From: Sulfuricurvum sp.
GTDB taxonomy: Bacteria > Campylobacterota > Campylobacteria > Campylobacterales > Sulfurimonadaceae
Assembly (NCBI RefSeq): GCF_028710345.1
Contig: NZ_JAQTUH010000001.1
Location: 310,001 to 374,000, forward strand
Reading direction: 5' to 3'
DNA length: 64,000 bases
In this document: piece by piece, positions 16,737 through 26,762 of the stretch
How positions within the stretch are numbered: the stretch's first letter is position 1
Layout: every line of letters starts with the position of its first letter
Translations under genes and position numbers: made by a program
The notes under the pieces: model-generated
The model's input: the letters and a program-made list of their open reading frames with translations, nothing else
What the model was told of the DNA's origin: nothing
Databases searched by the model: none

Positions 16737-18716
16737 ATGAACAAAATTATTATTAAAATGTATTCATTATTCAATAATAATTTAAGTACAAATATACAAT
16801 TATTAATTTTATCAACTGCAATATTGTTCATGAACTTTTATATCTTTTTCTTTTTTCCTCCAACAGAGGGTTGGTGGCAAACGTATGGGTTTTTGCTAAA
16901 TAAAGGACTTACACCATATATAGATTTTCATATGGCATTTCCGCCATTATTTATATATTTTAATGCACTATTATTAAAAATAACAGATTATTATGTTATT
17001 TATAGGTTGATTGGTGTCATAGAAATATTTATTATATTTTTTCTCATTATTAAAGTATTAAGAAACTTTTATCATCAAAAAATTGCTTACTATACAGCGT
17101 TTTTTGCGATATATTTGATGATGAATCTTTATCTTTTTATTCCAAATGATTATCATACATTTGTTAATTTATTAACCATTTTAAGTTTGTATTTCTATGT
17201 ACAGTATCGAAATGAAAATAAGCCAATAATGCAATTGGTTTATATGGTATGCTTAGGATTGTCTCTAAATGGATTACTGTTTGTTAAGCAAAATGTTGGT
17301 TTGATTTTTTCACTTGCTATTTTATTGATTTTTTTTATTGAGATTTTCAGAAAAAATTATTTGCCTTTCATTTATTACCTTTTGATTTATATTGGTGCTT
17401 TTGCAAATGTTTCTATATGGATGGGATTGTCTCTACAAGAGTTTGTAAACATAACACTTCAAAATGATTCAAAAGGAAGTTTAGTCAATATTATTTTCAA
17501 TTTTATACTAAATGAAACAAATAGAAAATATTTTTATTCTTCACTAGTAATGAGTTTTTTATTTTTGATTACAAAAAAATATCGATATAGAGATATGCTA
17601 TTTAAAATAATATTATTTATTTCAATTTTAATAATAGTAAAGCATATTTTTGATCATCAATCAAATATCATTCAGTATATTATTATTGCTACCATTGCTT
17701 TTTTGTGGATAAAATTGTTTAGCCTACGACAAGATATTCAAAACTATGACTTGCTATTAATCTTTTTTAGTTTGGTATATGCAAATACATTGACAGCGGA
17801 TATTACAATGATTTACCTTTTCATAATCGCTGCTTTTTTCATTGCTGAAGTTCTATTATATTACCGAAGAATATTAGCGTATCATACATTCAAAATCATG
17901 ATTTTATTTTTAATTAGTATTGTTCTTATTGCACATCTGAAAGACAAAGCAAAGCATCCGTATCATTGGTGGGGAAATCAATCTAATGTTAAGGAAGCGC
18001 AATACTCATTACCTTATGAGCAATTGAAATATCTTTATGTAGATAAAGCAACATTTCTCTTATTTAAGGACGTGAAAGAAGCAATTGATCGTCATTCTGT
18101 TGGTGATGATATTTATTTATTTCCAAATATACCTATTTTTTATCAATTACATAACAAGAGACCTCTCACTGAAAATCCTGTTCAGTGGTTTGATGTTATA
18201 ACAAATAAAAATATGAAAAATGAAATTCTCAAAGTTGAGAAACAAGAACCAAAAATAGTTATTATCCTTACTCCAACGGCATTAGCATATACAGTACATA
18301 CAAAAATTAAAAAATCGCCACAGCTCCAATCAGAAATCCCTAGATATTTTAATTCAATGGTGCTGGCAGGAAATTATAAATTAATAAAATATCAAATTTA
18401 TAGCAATGATATTTTTGGAAATGAAATAGGTTCAAATAATTTAATAACACTGGAATATCAGGTAATAAATCCAAGTCAACTGAATAAATCTTTGAATGAG
18501 TTGAATCTATCAGATATTCAATTTACAGTCAATGAAATTATAAGTGAAGGAAAGTCTTTGAAAGAAGATAAAATGTGGGAACATAAATTTGAGAAATTTG
18601 ATCGAATTAATATGACCGCCAAAGCTAGAGATGTTGATATAATTGCACAAAAAATTGGCCCACCAGATGATTTAAAAGAAGAATTAAATGCATTAAAAAT
18701 TTATCAAAAAATTTGA
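16737..18716 (+). CDS. Polytopic membrane protein, GT39/ArnT-like GT-C candidate
   Basis: A 659-residue protein with about ten to eleven predicted helices in the first 400 residues and a soluble C-terminal domain. Early in the chain, PPTEGWWQTYGFLLNKG and TPYIDFHMAFPPL reproduce the acidic residue and the PY-DF-PP pattern of the first extracytoplasmic loop of PMT/GT39 enzymes, which use polyprenyl-phosphate sugar donors. The C-terminal region (about 500-659) has a lysine- and asparagine-rich, charged composition. RBS AAAAGGG lies a few bases upstream. Very AT-rich, like the preceding gene; the two may have come together. The identity of the sugar is unknown. Confidence 0.55.
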   Translation: MNKIIIKMYSLFNNNLSTNIQLLILSTAILFMNFYIFFFFPPTEGWWQTYGFLLNKGLTPYIDFHMAFPPLFIYFNALLLKITDYYVIYRLIGVIEIFIIFFLIIKVLRNFYHQKIAYYTAFFAIYLMMNLYLFIPNDYHTFVNLLTILSLYFYVQYRNENKPIMQLVYMVCLGLSLNGLLFVKQNVGLIFSLAILLIFFIEIFRKNYLPFIYYLLIYIGAFANVSIWMGLSLQEFVNITLQNDSKGSLVNIIFNFILNETNRKYFYSSLVMSFLFLITKKYRYRDMLFKIILFISILIIVKHIFDHQSNIIQYIIIATIAFLWIKLFSLRQDIQNYDLLLIFFSLVYANTLTADITMIYLFIIAAFFIAEVLLYYRRILAYHTFKIMILFLISIVLIAHLKDKAKHPYHWWGNQSNVKEAQYSLPYEQLKYLYVDKATFLLFKDVKEAIDRHSVGDDIYLFPNIPIFYQLHNKRPLTENPVQWFDVITNKNMKNEILKVEKQEPKIVIILTPTALAYTVHTKIKKSPQLQSEIPRYFNSMVLAGNYKLIKYQIYSNDIFGNEIGSNNLITLEYQVINPSQLNKSLNELNLSDIQFTVNEIISEGKSLKEDKMWEHKFEKFDRINMTAKARDVDIIAQKIGPPDDLKEELNALKIYQKI

Positions 18717-18741
18717 TATTGCTTGAATGGAGAAGAAAGTT

Positions 18742-19689
18742 ATGAAATGTATTAGTATTATGACGGCGTGTTACAATGAAGAAGAGAATATCGCCGAGGT
18801 ATATGCTCAAGTTAAAGCAGTTTTTGAGACAAAATTACCGGAATATTACTATGAACACGTATTTATCGACAATGCCTCAGAAGATACAACAGTAGAGATT
18901 TTGCGCGGTATTGCAGCGAATGATTCGAATGTCAAAGTAATCGTCAATGCCCGTAATTTCGGACATATCCGCTCACCGTTTCATGGATTGATGCAATGTA
19001 GCGGTGACGCGGTTATCTCTATTGTTGCCGATTTACAAGATCCTCCGGAAATGATTGTTGATTTCGTCCGTCAATGGGAAGCAGGGTATAAAATTGTTAT
19101 TGGGGTTAAAGAGCAAAGTTATGAAGCACAATGGATGTTTAAGCTTCGTGAAGCATACTATAATCTACTCCATAGACTTTCAGAAGTAGAGATATTCAAA
19201 GGCTTTACGGGATTTGGTCTGTATGATAAAAAAATCATCGATTTTATGCGCGAATTTGATGATCCGTACCCATTCTTTCGGGGACTTATCGCTGAGATCG
19301 GTTTTAAAGCGGCAAAGATACCCTACACGCAACCCGCCCGTCCGCGCGGTATTTCTAAAAACAACTTTTATACCCTCTACGATATGGGGATTTTGGGGAT
19401 TATTAACAACTCAAAAGTGCCGTTGCGGATAGCGACATTTTTAGGATTTTTACTCTCATTTGTGAGCTTTATGACAGCTATCATTTATACGGTTGTTAAA
19501 TTGTTTAATTGGAACAGTATGCCGCTTGGTATTGCTCCCTTAATTATTGGTAGCTCCTTTATGTTTGGGATCGTCCTCTTTTTTCTTGGGATTATTGGAG
19601 AATACATCGGTGCTATTTATACACAAATTTTAAAACGTCCCCGCGTATTTGAATCAGAGCGGATTAATTTTAAAGATGAAGCGTTATGA
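18742..19689 (+). CDS. GtrB-like polyprenyl-phosphate glycosyltransferase (GT2)
   Basis: A 315-residue GT2 enzyme with two C-terminal membrane helices, the GtrB/ArnC architecture. It starts SIMTACYNEEENI; ADLQDPPEMI carries the catalytic DxQ/D motif typical of the DPM-like branch; RPRGISKNNF and NSKVPLRIATFLGF precede the helices. It would transfer a sugar from UDP or another carrier to undecaprenyl phosphate, the donor for GT-C enzymes such as the two upstream proteins, with GtrA as flippase. ATG 18742 follows GGAGAAG by 6 nt, better than ATG 18727. Composition returns to the normal level at this gene. Confidence 0.85.
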   Translation: MKCISIMTACYNEEENIAEVYAQVKAVFETKLPEYYYEHVFIDNASEDTTVEILRGIAANDSNVKVIVNARNFGHIRSPFHGLMQCSGDAVISIVADLQDPPEMIVDFVRQWEAGYKIVIGVKEQSYEAQWMFKLREAYYNLLHRLSEVEIFKGFTGFGLYDKKIIDFMREFDDPYPFFRGLIAEIGFKAAKIPYTQPARPRGISKNNFYTLYDMGILGIINNSKVPLRIATFLGFLLSFVSFMTAIIYTVVKLFNWNSMPLGIAPLIIGSSFMFGIVLFFLGIIGEYIGAIYTQILKRPRVFESERINFKDEAL

Positions 19690-20591
19690 AGTTTATAATT
19701 GTATCTGGTGGATATGATGATAACTCTGGAGGGATTGTTGTTCTTCATCAGCTCTGTGATAGACTCAATACACTAGGGCATGAAGCATACCTTTGGCCGT
19801 TTTTCAAGCCCGCTTTAGATGTTACAAGCCCTTTTAAAACACTCTATCTTTTTTTAAGATATTTTCGTAAAGGGATAAAATATGGATTTAAAAAAAATCC
19901 AAAACTAAATACTCCAACGGCATCGTATGATGATTTAGAGGATGCAGTGGTTATTTACCCTGAGGTAGTTGTCGGAAATCCTTTGAAAGCTCAAAATGTA
20001 GTGCGATGGTTATTGCATAAACCGGGATTTAATAACGGAGGTAAGATAGATTTTGGGGCAAATGATCTCTTTTTTTATTATGATAAAGCGTTTGATGATA
20101 GCCGATATAACAAATTTCCTGAAAATCATTTACACATAGTTTCTCAAAGATCGGATGTGTATAACGTTACCAATAATGGCACACGGAAAGGCTCTTGCTA
20201 TTTACTTCGTAAAGGATACAAGAGGGAGTTGGTGCATGATATAACCGGTACGCGATTAGTGGATGGATTGTCACATGAAGAGACAGCTAAAGTGTTTAAT
20301 GAAGTAGAATATTGTATATCGTATGATACGCATACAATGTATAACGTTTATGCTGTTATGTGCGGATGTATTCCTATTGTGATTCCTGAGGATGGGATAT
20401 CAAAAGATCAATGGCAACCGAATGAAGAAAATCGGTATGGTATAGCGTATGGATTTGATGATATAGAGTATGCGATTCAAACACGCCCTTTACTACTGCA
20501 ATACATAAAGAAGCAAGAGGGTGAATCGAATGAATCGGTTATCCATTTTGTCGAAAAATGTGAGGAATATTTTTCAAGTTTTAAAGTTTGA
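19686..20591 (+). CDS. WavQ-like putative glycosyltransferase
   Basis: A 301-residue soluble protein beginning KFIIVSGGYDDNSGGIVVLHQL, a nucleotide-sugar GT-B-like N-terminus. It has similarity, from memory and at low certainty, to WavQ of Vibrio LPS core loci. The C-terminal part, with EYCISYDTHTMYNVYAVMCG and IPIVIPEDG, resembles the donor-binding half of glycosyltransferases that lack the E-x7-E motif. It overlaps the GtrB-like gene by 4 bp. Its 3' end overlaps, tail to tail, the minus-strand GT2 by 11 bp, with no terminator visible between the two convergent units. Confidence 0.5.
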   Translation: MKFIIVSGGYDDNSGGIVVLHQLCDRLNTLGHEAYLWPFFKPALDVTSPFKTLYLFLRYFRKGIKYGFKKNPKLNTPTASYDDLEDAVVIYPEVVVGNPLKAQNVVRWLLHKPGFNNGGKIDFGANDLFFYYDKAFDDSRYNKFPENHLHIVSQRSDVYNVTNNGTRKGSCYLLRKGYKRELVHDITGTRLVDGLSHEETAKVFNEVEYCISYDTHTMYNVYAVMCGCIPIVIPEDGISKDQWQPNEENRYGIAYGFDDIEYAIQTRPLLLQYIKKQEGESNESVIHFVEKCEEYFSSFKV

Positions 20592-21411
20592 CAATCCCAT
20601 TCTTGCAATAAAATGCATTGTCTGCGCGATGTCTTTCCATAATCGCTTTGTTCACATCACCTTCGATAGCGCTAAAGCGTTTAGGATGATAGAGATGGAG
20701 GATATTGGCGTTGTTACGGCATGATTTGAGTTCAATCCCAACTCCTCGAAATCGCCAGCTCGGATCGACATCTTCACCTTCCGCAGGTAAACGGTATGTT
20801 TCGTCAAAGCCGTTTATTTTTAGAAAATCCTCTTTATAGCATGACCAGTTGCATCCGATGATATGGCGAACGTAGCGCTTATGTATCTGGCGGCTGATAA
20901 AGGAGTGGGATTTAAAGGTCAATCCATCTTCGGGATGGCGTGCATCATCACGAATCATAGCGGGTAAATACCACAAAAACTTTTTTTCGATGTCATGGAT
21001 GGTGAGTTCATGGTGTTTGAAGCGTTCGGTAAATTTGGGCCCAAGTTCGAATCGTTTTCCGCAGAGGACAGTTCCCCATTCGGCATTTTCGGCATGGGCT
21101 TGGATAAAGGTGCTATAAGGAACACAGTCACCGTCGATGAAGATCAGATATTCATTGGATGAAGCTTGGATAGCGTTATTCATCGCTTTATTTTTCCACC
21201 ATCCGTCATCTTCTTGAGTGAGGTGGATGAGGTTAGAAAAACGATCTTTTTGAGTAGCGATAAACTCTCGCATCTCTATGGAATCACCGTCTTCAGAGAT
21301 AATAATCTCATCAGCATGGAGGGTTTGATGTTCTAAACTCTCCAAAATAAACCCAAGTGCTTCAGTGTCTTTGTATACGGAGATAATGATAGTGGTTTTA
21401 GGATAAGGCAT
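20581..21411 (-). CDS. Glycosyltransferase family 2 (galactosyltransferase-like)
   Basis: A 276-residue GT2: TIIISVYKDTEALGF start, EYLIFIDGDCVPYS with the DxD, and GFDETYRLPAEGEDVDPSWRF in the acceptor domain. It is a paralogue of the GT2 at 612-1433. The gene is the last of a minus-strand unit running from galU, and faces the plus-strand arm. The short gap to the heptosyltransferase gene upstream (32 bp) suggests co-transcription. The role is likely transfer of a hexose onto LPS core or O-chain; the donor is unknown. Confidence 0.85.
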   Translation of the reverse strand: MPYPKTTIIISVYKDTEALGFILESLEHQTLHADEIIISEDGDSIEMREFIATQKDRFSNLIHLTQEDDGWWKNKAMNNAIQASSNEYLIFIDGDCVPYSTFIQAHAENAEWGTVLCGKRFELGPKFTERFKHHELTIHDIEKKFLWYLPAMIRDDARHPEDGLTFKSHSFISRQIHKRYVRHIIGCNWSCYKEDFLKINGFDETYRLPAEGEDVDPSWRFRGVGIELKSCRNNANILHLYHPKRFSAIEGDVNKAIMERHRADNAFYCKNGIVKL

Positions 21412-21443
21412 AGACTAAATCTCCTAGAAATGGTAACGTTATT

Positions 21444-22460
21444 TTATAGGATATTGGCTGATTTTAACGACTCTAAAATTATTGTCGGCGTGATTTGAGA
21501 CATACAAATATTATCAGTGCACTGTTTCATCGTTTGGGTTTTATAACATGGTGAACAGGGTAATTGTAATGAAATAGGGTGCACCGAGTTGGTATTACTT
21601 TTATAGGGGCTATCGGTGATAGGGTTGTTAGGACCCATTAAAACAAACGTTGGAGTATCGATCGCTGCTCCGATATGTCCTGTCGCTGAATCGGTACAGA
21701 TAAGCCCTTGTGCATGTTGAACGGTAGTTATAAGTTCCGAGATTGACAGTTGAGCGACCAAATCAGTTACATTAGCTGGATAGGGTTTTATATGATCAAA
21801 AAAAGCTTCTTCACCACGTGCACCTACAATAACTATCGCTATTTCGGTGCTGAGTGTTTGGATGAGTGTACGCCAATGTTCAAATGGCCATGCTCGGTAG
21901 TTAAGCCCTTTTTTCTGGTTGTGAGAGTTGCTGGGTGCAATGACAAGATAGTGTTCTGGTAAAGAAACTTTTGCTTTGAGATGATCCAAGGATGTTCCAA
22001 AGAGGGTTGGTTTGGCGTTTGTAAGAATAGCCGTATCAATGATATCTCGATAATAATATTTAGTTGCTTCGCCTCGATTGATAGTTTGATTTTCTGCTGT
22101 TTCTAATATCCCCATCCCTGTCTTATGTGTTGCGTGAATCGCTTTAATGAGGCTTTTAAATTGTTTACCGAATTCCAATGAGATGAGTAAGTTATACGGA
22201 TTCTCTTTGGAAGCGCGGATAATGGCACGTTTTTGGGGACTAAGCCAAATAGGGATTTTTTTGTGTTTCAGAGGGAAAATTTGATGGACGCGAGGATCAT
22301 TTTCGAACAATTTTCCGGTTCCTGGTGTAGTGATAAAATCGATACTAATGTCTCCGTATTGTGTGCGTAAAGCATCGATAACTGCTGTGGCATAAATCAA
22401 ATCACCGAGTGCTCCGCAACGGAGGATTAGTGCGCGTTTGATTGTGCGTGACGTAGACAT
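21444..22460 (-). CDS. Glycosyltransferase family 9 (heptosyltransferase-like)
   Basis: A 338-residue GT9 protein. It starts ALILRCGALGDLIYATAVIDAL, the canonical ADP-heptose transferase opening. DSATGHIGAAIDTPTFVLMGPNNP near residue 255 is the GT9 donor-binding region (usual form D-T-G-x-x-H-x-A-A). It would add heptose or a related sugar to LPS inner core. It follows rfbB directly with no gap, so it is in the same transcript. A cysteine-rich tail (PCSPCYKTQTMKQC) resembles the C-termini of some core heptosyltransferases. The exact acceptor is unknown. Confidence 0.85.
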   Translation of the reverse strand: MSTSRTIKRALILRCGALGDLIYATAVIDALRTQYGDISIDFITTPGTGKLFENDPRVHQIFPLKHKKIPIWLSPQKRAIIRASKENPYNLLISLEFGKQFKSLIKAIHATHKTGMGILETAENQTINRGEATKYYYRDIIDTAILTNAKPTLFGTSLDHLKAKVSLPEHYLVIAPSNSHNQKKGLNYRAWPFEHWRTLIQTLSTEIAIVIVGARGEEAFFDHIKPYPANVTDLVAQLSISELITTVQHAQGLICTDSATGHIGAAIDTPTFVLMGPNNPITDSPYKSNTNSVHPISLQLPCSPCYKTQTMKQCTDNICMSQITPTIILESLKSANIL

Positions 22461-23489
22461 TTAGATCGTTGATGTGTATTTTTTCAAATACCACTCGATG
22501 GTTTTTATGATACCGGTATCAAAATTTTCATCTGCTTTCCACCCAAGCTCCGTTTCAAGTTTGGTTGCATCGATAGCATAACGGCGATCATGCCCCGCGC
22601 GGTCTTCAACGTAGGTTATAAGCTCTTTATAGCTTGTGCCGTCTGATCTGGGTTGCATACTATCGAGCAATGAACAGATACGATCCACGATTTGGTTGTT
22701 GTTACGCTCATTACGTCCGCCGATATTGTACACTTCACCTGAACGTCCTGTGTGATAGACAATATCGATCCCTTTGCAGTGGTCTAACACATAGAGCCAG
22801 TCACGGATGTTTTTGCCATCACCATAAACGGGAATATTCTCTCCATTCAGTGCTTTGCGGATAACGGTCGGGATTAGTTTCTCGTTGTGCTGTTTTGGTC
22901 CGTAGTTGTTCGAGCAGTTGGTAATAACCGTATTCATCCCATAGGTATGATGGTAAGAACGGACAATCATATCTGAACCTGCTTTAGAAGCACTATAAGG
23001 GCTGTTAGGTGCATAGGAAGTCTCTTCGGTGAATAGATCACTTGGATCATCTGTGAGTGTTCCGTAGACTTCATCGGTACTGATATGATGAAAACGGCAC
23101 CCCTCGAATCCAGTTTTGTAGACAAACGGTTTTTCCATCCACGTTTTGTAGGCTACATCGATGAGGGTAAAGGTGCCGTTGACATTGGTTTGGACAAACA
23201 CACCCGGATTTTTAATGCTGTTATCGACGTGAGACTCAGCGGCGAAATGGATCACACCGCGAATGTCATATTGTTCAAAGAGTGATTCGATGAGAGGACG
23301 ATCGCAAATATCCCCTTGGATAAAGATATGGCGATCATTTTGGGGAGCATCATTGAGATTATTCATATCCCCCGCGTAGGTGAGCAAATCAAGATTAATG
23401 AGACGGGTATCCGGATATTTTTCTAAAAAATAAGGGACAAAGTTGCTTCCGATAAATCCGGCACATCCGGTGACTAAAATGGTTTTCAT
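22461..23489 (-). CDS. rfbB: dTDP-glucose 4,6-dehydratase
   Basis: Second enzyme of dTDP-L-rhamnose synthesis, making dTDP-4-keto-6-deoxyglucose. About 342 residues from MKTILVTGCAGFIGSNF. Signature stretches: FAAESHVDNSI, HISTDEVYGTL with the catalytic Asp-Glu, YSASKAGSD as Tyr-x3-Lys, NCSNNYGPKQHNEKLIP, and DWLYVLDHC. ATG 23489 is preferred because GGAGAAACC lies just upstream; the longer frame to 23537 would overlap rfbD by about 50 bp. Here it overlaps rfbD by only 4 bp. Gene order rfbA-rfbC-rfbD-rfbB is consistent with one operon. Confidence 0.96.
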   Translation of the reverse strand: MKTILVTGCAGFIGSNFVPYFLEKYPDTRLINLDLLTYAGDMNNLNDAPQNDRHIFIQGDICDRPLIESLFEQYDIRGVIHFAAESHVDNSIKNPGVFVQTNVNGTFTLIDVAYKTWMEKPFVYKTGFEGCRFHHISTDEVYGTLTDDPSDLFTEETSYAPNSPYSASKAGSDMIVRSYHHTYGMNTVITNCSNNYGPKQHNEKLIPTVIRKALNGENIPVYGDGKNIRDWLYVLDHCKGIDIVYHTGRSGEVYNIGGRNERNNNQIVDRICSLLDSMQPRSDGTSYKELITYVEDRAGHDRRYAIDATKLETELGWKADENFDTGIIKTIEWYLKKYTSTI

Positions 23490-24355
23490 TTGGTTTCTCC
23501 TAAGGTAATTAAGCACTCTTTGAGTGAATCTCTCCAATACGGTATGGTGAGGTTAAAATCGTTTTTGATTTTTGTTTTGTTGAGTAGAGAGTAGTGAGGT
23601 CTAGTCGCGGGAGTCGGGTACTGATCGGTGGTGATCGGATTGATGAGACATTCCACTTCTGAGAGCTCAAATATTGCTTTAGCAAAGTCGTACCAGCTTG
23701 CACATCCCTCATTACTGTAATGGTAAATTTCAGGAGATTCATTTTGTATATTTGGAAGAATCTCTAAAATCGCTTGTGCTAAATCTCGCGCATAGGTTGG
23801 TGTCCCCACTTGGTCAAAAATGACTCCGAGGCTATCGCGCTCACGACCTAAACGGAGCATTGTTTTGACGAAGTTATTTCCAAAAGAGGAATAGACCCAT
23901 GAGGTACGGATGATAACGGTGTTTGCAGAAGCGACACTAAGGATTGCATTTTCACCATCGCATTTTGTTTTTCCGTAAACTCCTTGGGGCTCAGTGGGAT
24001 CAGTTTCGATATAAGGGCGGTAATTTTGTCCGTTAAACACATAATCGGTTGATATATGAACTAAAGAGATATGGTTTTTTTTAGCGATTTTTGCGAGCAT
24101 TGAGACAAATCGGTGATTAATGGTATTTGCTAGTTCAGTGTCACTTTCTGCACGATCTACTGCAGTATAAGCAGCACAGTTAATGATGGCATCAAAAGAT
24201 TTAGTTTCAAAAAAATCTTCCATTGTGCAGAGATTACTCAAATCCAGTATTGTTCTATCGGCAAAAGTAAAAGTGTATTGCGGATAATACGAACTAATCA
24301 ACTGAATCTCAGAACCCAGTTGACCGTTTGCTCCGGTTACAAGTATATTAAGCAT
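23486..24355 (-). CDS. rfbD: dTDP-4-dehydrorhamnose reductase
   Basis: Last step of dTDP-L-rhamnose synthesis, NADPH reduction of the 4-keto group. About 289 residues from [39 protein letters not shown] and the Tyr-x3-Lys in GVYGKTKCDGE are diagnostic of RfbD, followed by RTSWVYSSFGNNFV. Start ATG 24355 lies inside the rfbC 3' end (8-bp overlap); a longer frame to 24388 would overlap more and lacks a better RBS. It overlaps rfbB by 4 bp. Confidence 0.95.
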   Translation of the reverse strand: MLNILVTGANGQLGSEIQLISSYYPQYTFTFADRTILDLSNLCTMEDFFETKSFDAIINCAAYTAVDRAESDTELANTINHRFVSMLAKIAKKNHISLVHISTDYVFNGQNYRPYIETDPTEPQGVYGKTKCDGENAILSVASANTVIIRTSWVYSSFGNNFVKTMLRLGRERDSLGVIFDQVGTPTYARDLAQAILEILPNIQNESPEIYHYSNEGCASWYDFAKAIFELSEVECLINPITTDQYPTPATRPHYSLLNKTKIKNDFNLTIPYWRDSLKECLITLGETK

Positions 24356-24920
24356 AGAGGTTGACTCCGTATTCGAATAAATCGGCATCGCCTAATAAAG
24401 GTTGCGTGGTATCTTTGGCAGAGAGTTGCATTTTCTCGTGTTCAACAATCCAATCGATATTTATAGCAGGATCATTAAACGAAATACCACGGTCACATTC
24501 CGTACTGTAGTAATTATCGACTTTATACGCAAAGGTACATTTCTCACTTAATACGACAAACCCATGGGCAAATCCGCGTGGAATAAAGAGTTGACGCTTG
24601 TTTTCACCTGATAATCGAACCGCTACATGATGACCAAAAGTAGGTGACCCTTGTCGGATATCGACTGCGACATCGAGTACTTCACCCTCGATTACCCGTA
24701 CCAGCTTACTCTGAGCATGAGGAGGAAGCTGGTAATGCAATCCACGCAATACTCCGTACGAACTGGATGATTCATTATCTTGACAAAAAGGGACTTTAAA
24801 CCCTAAAAAAGCTTCAAGTTTATCGGCACGAAACGTCTCAACAAAGTATCCTCGTGTATCACCATGAACTTTAGGGTCTATGATTACCACATCAGGAATG
24901 GCTGTACGCTCAAAGGTCAT
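24348..24920 (-). CDS. rfbC: dTDP-4-dehydrorhamnose 3,5-epimerase
   Basis: A 190-residue cupin-fold epimerase converting dTDP-4-keto-6-deoxyglucose to the L-rhamno form. Conserved residues: [31 protein letters not shown] containing the catalytic His, [18 protein letters not shown], and [15 protein letters not shown]. The Tyr in AYKVDNYYS is the expected general acid region. It starts in the rfbA stop (4-bp overlap) and overlaps rfbD, so it belongs to the rhamnose operon. Confidence 0.96.
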   Translation of the reverse strand: MTFERTAIPDVVIIDPKVHGDTRGYFVETFRADKLEAFLGFKVPFCQDNESSSSYGVLRGLHYQLPPHAQSKLVRVIEGEVLDVAVDIRQGSPTFGHHVAVRLSGENKRQLFIPRGFAHGFVVLSEKCTFAYKVDNYYSTECDRGISFNDPAINIDWIVEHEKMQLSAKDTTQPLLGDADLFEYGVNLYA

Positions 24921-25804
24921 TGCACAATCCCCTCATTTGCTCTGCGAATCAAGTATTGTCCGTATTGGTTTTTACTCAATGGTTGTGCAAGCTCGAGAAG
25001 TTTTTCTTTCGTGATGTATCCCATTTCATAAGCAATCTCTTCGAGACAAGCAACTTTAAGCCCTTGACGGTTTTCAATCGTTTGGATAAACATACTTGCT
25101 TCCAAAAGCGATTCATGGGTTCCTGTGTCGAGCCATGCATACCCACGTCCCATCAATTCTACTTTGAGAGCATTTTGAGCCAAATATTCTTGGTTAACCG
25201 CGGTAATCTCTAATTCCCCACGCTCGCTTGGAGTAATTTTTTTTGCAATTTCGACGACACTGTTGGGATAAAAATAGAGACCTACTACGGCATACGAACT
25301 TTTTGGATGTTTAGGTTTTTCTTCGATAGAGAGGACATTTCCCACATGATCAAACTCGGCAACTCCATAGCGTTCAGGATCTTTTACCCAATAGCCAAAG
25401 ACGGTTGCTTTCCCTTCATCTTTAACATTTCGAACCGATTGTGCAAGCATCTTCGTTAATCCATGACCGTGAAAAATGTTATCTCCAAGAACCAAACAGA
25501 CATCATCATTGCCAATAAAATCGGCTCCCAAAATAAATGCTTGTGCAAGTCCGTCTGGTGAGGGTTGAACACAATATTCAAATCGCATACCGATATCACA
25601 TCCATCTCCCAATAGCTCTTCAAAACGGGGAAGATCTGTAGGTGTAGAGATGATTAATACCTCTTTAATCCCTGCAAGCATTAAAACAGAGAGGGGATAA
25701 TAAATCATCGGTTTATCATAGATAGGGACGAGTTGTTTCGAGACCCCTTTTGTAATGGGATAGAGTCGAGTTCCGCTTCCTCCAGCTAAAATAATCCCTT
25801 TCAT
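24917..25804 (-). CDS. rfbA: Glucose-1-phosphate thymidylyltransferase
   Basis: Makes dTDP-glucose from dTTP and glucose-1-phosphate, the entry step of the rhamnose pathway. 295 residues: [19 protein letters not shown] nucleotide loop, [28 protein letters not shown] metal site and [15 protein letters not shown] sugar-binding region. Length and motifs are those of RfbA/RmlA. It overlaps galU upstream and rfbC downstream by 4 bp each. Confidence 0.96.
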   Translation of the reverse strand: MKGIILAGGSGTRLYPITKGVSKQLVPIYDKPMIYYPLSVLMLAGIKEVLIISTPTDLPRFEELLGDGCDIGMRFEYCVQPSPDGLAQAFILGADFIGNDDVCLVLGDNIFHGHGLTKMLAQSVRNVKDEGKATVFGYWVKDPERYGVAEFDHVGNVLSIEEKPKHPKSSYAVVGLYFYPNSVVEIAKKITPSERGELEITAVNQEYLAQNALKVELMGRGYAWLDTGTHESLLEASMFIQTIENRQGLKVACLEEIAYEMGYITKEKLLELAQPLSKNQYGQYLIRRANEGIVQ

Positions 25805-26649
25805 TTTTTCTCCTTTTCATATAGTTCAACCGTTGCTTGCACGTATCCATCGATGCTACCACAATCGTAGCGTTTACCTTGAAATTTATAAGCAATAACA
25901 TTGCCAGATTTTGCTTGCTCCATTAACGCATCCGTAATTTGAATTTCACCGCTTTTACCCGGTTTAGTATTTTTTAGAATCTCAAAAATATCAGGAGTAA
26001 GAATATAGCGCCCAATGATAGCAAGATTACTTGGTGCATCTGCTGGAGAGGGTTTTTCGACCATTGTGTTCACACGATATATTCCATTTTCGATCTCTTC
26101 TCCGGCAATGATACCGTACTTGTCGGTATACTTTGAATTGATCTCTTCGATGGCAACAATAGAGCATTGGTATTTGTTGTACAACGTGACCATTTGGGTT
26201 AAAACCCCTTCAGAATCATTAACACATAAATCATCGGCTAAAATGACTGCAAACGGTTGATTTCCAACAAGTGGTTCACCGGTTAAGATAGCGTGGCCAA
26301 GCCCTTTCATCTCTACTTGACGCGTGTATGCAAAGGTACATTTATCAATAATATGACGGATATCGGCAAGCATTTTTTCTTTCGTAGTCCCTTTGATCTG
26401 ATGCTCTAACTCATAGCTGACATCAAAATGATCTTCAATCGCCCGCTTCCCCCGTCCGGTAACGATTGCCATAGTGTTCATTCCTGCATCCATCGCCTCT
26501 TCAACACCGTATTGGATAAGGGGTTTAGTGAGTATAGGGAGCATCTCTTTAGGCATTGCTTTGGTTGCAGGGAGGAAACGTGTTCCATACCCGGCTGCTG
26601 GAAACAAACAAACATGTATTGAGGAATTTTTTTTCATAAATAAATCCAT
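25801..26649 (-). CDS. galU: UTP-glucose-1-phosphate uridylyltransferase
   Basis: Makes UDP-glucose for glycan synthesis. About 282 residues: [48 protein letters not shown] and [13 protein letters not shown] are typical GalU motifs. Two ATGs are possible, 26649 and 26637; neither has a strong Shine-Dalgarno, and family members usually begin two to three residues before the CLFPAAG strand, so the shorter form is equally plausible. It is the first gene of the minus-strand glycan unit; the 113-bp gap upstream holds its promoter, but no convincing -35/-10 pair stands out. Confidence 0.94.
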   Translation of the reverse strand: MDLFMKKNSSIHVCLFPAAGYGTRFLPATKAMPKEMLPILTKPLIQYGVEEAMDAGMNTMAIVTGRGKRAIEDHFDVSYELEHQIKGTTKEKMLADIRHIIDKCTFAYTRQVEMKGLGHAILTGEPLVGNQPFAVILADDLCVNDSEGVLTQMVTLYNKYQCSIVAIEEINSKYTDKYGIIAGEEIENGIYRVNTMVEKPSPADAPSNLAIIGRYILTPDIFEILKNTKPGKSGEIQITDALMEQAKSGNVIAYKFQGKRYDCGSIDGYVQATVELYEKEKK

Positions 26650-26762
26650 TTTTTGATAATAAAAGATGAGTAAAATATTAGGTAATTAATAATATTCAAA
26701 TTGTCACATAAATTGACTTAAAAAATCAAAGAAAGAGCAATGACATGGTATATTTGTTTTAA

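Noticed and set aside
4806-20591. Insertion sequence or transposase at the cassette edges
   Set aside because: No transposase, integrase or terminal inverted repeats were found; transfer is inferred from composition only.
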